A DNA stretch of 6,337 bases from Collinsella aerofaciens (GTDB lineage: Bacteria; Actinomycetota; Coriobacteriia; Coriobacteriales; Coriobacteriaceae): the NCBI GenBank assembly GCA_905213725.1, contig CAJMJM010000103.1, positions 1 to 6,337 of the forward strand, read 5' to 3'. This document shows positions 5,320 through 6,337 of the stretch, in pieces (position 1 is the first letter of the stretch; every line of letters begins with the position of its first letter). The notes under the pieces were generated by a model. That model saw only the letters and a program-made list of their open reading frames with translations, was not told where the DNA came from and did not search any database. Position numbers and translations under genes: made by a program.

Positions 5320-5940
5320 TTAGGCCATACGGATGGCGACGAGACCATTCTTGGCACCCGGGACAGCGCCCTTGACCAAGATGAGGTTCTGCTCGGCATC
5401 GATGCGGACAACGGAAAGGTTCTTGACGGTAACGCGCTCGTTACCCATGTGACCGGCCATCTTGACGCCCTTGAGGACGCGCGCAGGATAGGCGCACTGA
5501 CCGATAGAACCGGGGTGACGCTGGAAGTGAGAACCATGCGTCATAGGACCGCGGCGCTGACCCCAGCGCTTGATGCGACCCTGGAAGCCCTTACCCTTGG
5601 AGGTACCGATGACGTCGACCTTCTCGACATCAGCGAAATCAGCGACGGTGACGACCTCGCCGACCTTGTGCTCCTCGCCGTTCTCGACGCGGACCTCACG
5701 AAGGAAGCGGACAGGCTCGACGCCAGCCTTGGCGAAGTGACCAGCCATGGGCTTGTTCACGTTCTTGGCCTTGATGTCGCCGAAACCGATCTGGACGGCG
5801 TCATAGCCGTCGGTTGCCTGAGTTTTAACCTGCGAGACAGCGCAGGGGCCAGCCTGGATGACCGTGACGGGAACGACGTTGTCGTCCTCGTCCCAAACCT
5901 GGGTCATGCCAATCTTGCGGCCGAGAATCATGCTGATCAA
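5320..5940 (-). CDS. rplC: Large-subunit ribosomal protein L3
   Basis: L3 initiates 50S assembly by binding the 3' part of 23S rRNA, with a loop reaching the peptidyl-transferase centre. The product has ILGRKIGMTQVWDEDD near the start, VIGTSKGKGFQGRIKRW and SHFQRHPGSIGQ in the middle, and KMAGHMGNERVTVKN in the carboxyl half. About 206 residues is the normal length. The start is uncertain. TTG at 5940-5938 gives MISMILG and has a weak GGGA 7 bases upstream, while ATG at 5931-5929 would give 203 residues but has no ribosome-binding site at a usable distance. I prefer TTG. The start region can fold (see findings). The usual upstream partner rpsJ is not seen. Confidence 0.95.
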   Translation of the reverse strand: MISMILGRKIGMTQVWDEDDNVVPVTVIQAGPCAVSQVKTQATDGYDAVQIGFGDIKAKNVNKPMAGHFAKAGVEPVRFLREVRVENGEEHKVGEVVTVADFADVEKVDVIGTSKGKGFQGRIKRWGQRRGPMTHGSHFQRHPGSIGQCAYPARVLKGVKMAGHMGNERVTVKNLSVVRIDAEQNLILVKGAVPGAKNGLVAIRMA

Positions 5941-5947
5941 GATATGA

Positions 5948-5972
5948 TCCCAACTCTCGCGTGGTCTTGGGA
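5948..5972 (-). promoter_or_regulatory. Helix masking the rplC ribosome-binding site
   Basis: TCCCAA (5948-5953) is the perfect complement of TTGGGA (5967-5972). In RNA the 3' arm is UUGGGA, which contains the only Shine-Dalgarno-like sequence (GGGA) before rplC. Forming this 6-bp helix would hide it. The same bases are used by the competing hairpin at 5961-6012: GGG 5969-5971 pairs there with CCC 5999-6001, and 5961-5966 would lie in the loop of this helix. This makes two mutually exclusive states, a layout typical of translation-repressing leaders. Pairing is visible, and function is inferred. Confidence 0.4.
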
Positions 5973-6012
5973 CAATGCGTACACCACCGAGCGTACGCCC
6001 CTAGAGGACCAC
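5961..6012 (-). promoter_or_regulatory. Nested hairpin in the rplC leader
   Basis: Three helices lie on one axis. GTGGTC (5961-5966) pairs with GACCAC (6007-6012), GGG (5969-5971) with CCC (5999-6001), and GCGTAC (5977-5982) with GTACGC (5993-5998). The 10-base loop spans 5983-5992, and asymmetric internal loops or bulges separate the helices. The hairpin ends 20 bases before the rplC start. Without a U-run it is not a terminator. Its position and shape are those expected of a ribosomal-protein leader; whether L3, L4 or another protein binds it is unknown. Confidence 0.5.
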
Positions 6013-6036
6013 TACTTACACGACGTGCTCCCCAGC

Positions 6037-6064
6037 CTTGTATTTCGCCCGGACTACCTGACAA
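6037..6064 (-). promoter_or_regulatory. Candidate promoter for rplC
   Basis: On the minus strand TTGTCA (6064-6059, 5 of 6 matches to TTGACA) is followed after 16 bases by TACAAG (6042-6037, 4 of 6 to TATAAT). Transcription would start just before the nested hairpin at 5961-6012, a sensible layout for a leader. A second candidate, TATACT (6129-6124) in the shared 26-base element, has a better -10 but no recognisable -35. Neither is strong enough to be called with confidence. Confidence 0.3.
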
Positions 6065-6124
6065 CCCTATTAAGCAGGCATTTTGTCCAGCCAGAATACT
6101 CCCCTGGTTACACACAGCTGTTTA

Positions 6125-6150
6125 GTATACACGGCTGCGGGCGTATCCAT
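6125..6150 (-). repeat. Shared 26-base element, copy upstream of rplC
   Basis: This is the partner of 4260-4285, identical at 23 of 26 positions and in the same orientation relative to the downstream gene. On the minus strand AUACG can pair with CGUGU (with one U-G wobble) around an 8-base loop. The other copy has ACACG at the same place, so the change keeps the stem. The other two differences fall in the loop. Similarity stops at the element edges. It lies about 185 bases before the rplC start. It may be an RNA hairpin, a DNA operator or part of a promoter. Confidence 0.6.
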
Positions 6151-6216
6151 CGAGATTCATATTTCACTCACATTGTTTACGCAGGTAAAGTGCGTGGCAC
6201 GTTCCCAGTGTGCGGC

Positions 6217-6337
6217 GGGGGGGGGGGGGGGGGGGGGGGGAAAGAAAAAAGAAGAAAAAGAGGGCGGAGGGGGGGGGGGGGCGAGGGAGGGGGGGGGGGA
6301 GGGGAGGGGAGGGGGGGAAGGGGGAAAGGATAGGAGG
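6217..6337. other. G-rich low-complexity tract, probable contig-end artefact
   Basis: The tract opens with 24 consecutive G (6217-6240). An A/G block follows, then more long G runs to the end. Of 121 bases only two C (6265, 6282) and one T (6331) break the purine run. Nothing coding is supported. No-signal reads on two-colour Illumina instruments produce exactly this pattern at contig edges, and the change from normal sequence is abrupt. Genuine sequence probably ends near 6210. The rest of the gene-free stretch (5941-6216) holds the rplC leader features listed separately. Confidence 0.85.

Noticed and set aside
6051..6088. Nested GGAC/GTCC and CCTG/CAGG arms upstream of rplC
   Set aside because: 4-bp arms with a 14-base loop are expected by chance, and they overlap the candidate promoter.
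5825..6115. Minus-strand frame overlapping the rplC start, considered as a leader peptide or rpsJ remnant
   Set aside because: It overlaps rplC out of frame, shows no S10 motifs and has no good ribosome-binding site.
5449..6333. Plus-strand open frame opposite rplC running into the G tract
   Set aside because: Its end is poly-glycine coming from the artefact, and the rest is antisense to rplC and its leader.
1..6337. CRISPR arrays, tRNA genes, insertion sequences or defence genes
   Set aside because: No regularly spaced repeats, cloverleaf pattern or transposase reading frame was found on either strand.

Overview
The window is a ribosomal-protein gene cluster. All recognised genes lie on the minus strand, so the reading order is from high to low coordinates: rplC (L3), rplD (L4), rplW (L23), rplB (L2), rpsS (S19), rplV (L22), rpsC (S3), rplP (L16), rpmC (L29), rpsQ (S17), rplN (L14), rplX (L24). 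This is the bacterial S10 gene order followed by the first two genes of the spc order. The moderately high GC, the GTG and TTG starts, and the L3, L16 and S3 sequence types suggest an actinobacterium. A Coriobacteriia member (Collinsella/Olsenella-like) is my best guess from general familiarity, not from a search.

Layout. 6217-6337 is an almost pure G/A tract that looks like a contig-end sequencing or assembly artefact. 5941-6216 is a gene-free leader upstream of rplC; no rpsJ (S10) is seen there, although it usually precedes rplC. rplC, rplD and rplW follow closely (gaps of 46 and 0 bases). A 179-base gap with several hairpins precedes rplB. rplB to rpsQ is compact: gaps of 32 bases or less, with 1-base stop/start overlaps at rpsC/rplP and rplP/rpmC. 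A 118-base gap that folds as a three-way junction precedes rplN. rplN and rplX are 13 bases apart. A strong intrinsic terminator follows rplX, then a 9-bp-arm palindrome that resembles a dispersed REP-type repeat, then the window edge. No rplE start is visible.

The genes build the two ribosomal subunits: L3, L4, L2, L22, L23, L16, L29, L14 and L24 belong to the 50S, and S19, S3 and S17 to the 30S. The coding part is ordinary. The unusual content lies in the three long gaps, before rplC, rplB and rplN. Each carries conspicuous RNA-level inverted repeats, and the first two share a 26-base element (23/26 identical). One of the three differences in that element is a pairing-compatible U/C swap in a predicted stem. 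The rplC leader has two mutually exclusive pairings, one of which would mask the likely ribosome-binding site. My inference is that the cluster is split into three regulatory segments (rplC-D-W, rplB to rpsQ, rplN-X), each with its own cis-element, possibly a ribosomal-protein autoregulation system. The sequence alone cannot prove this.
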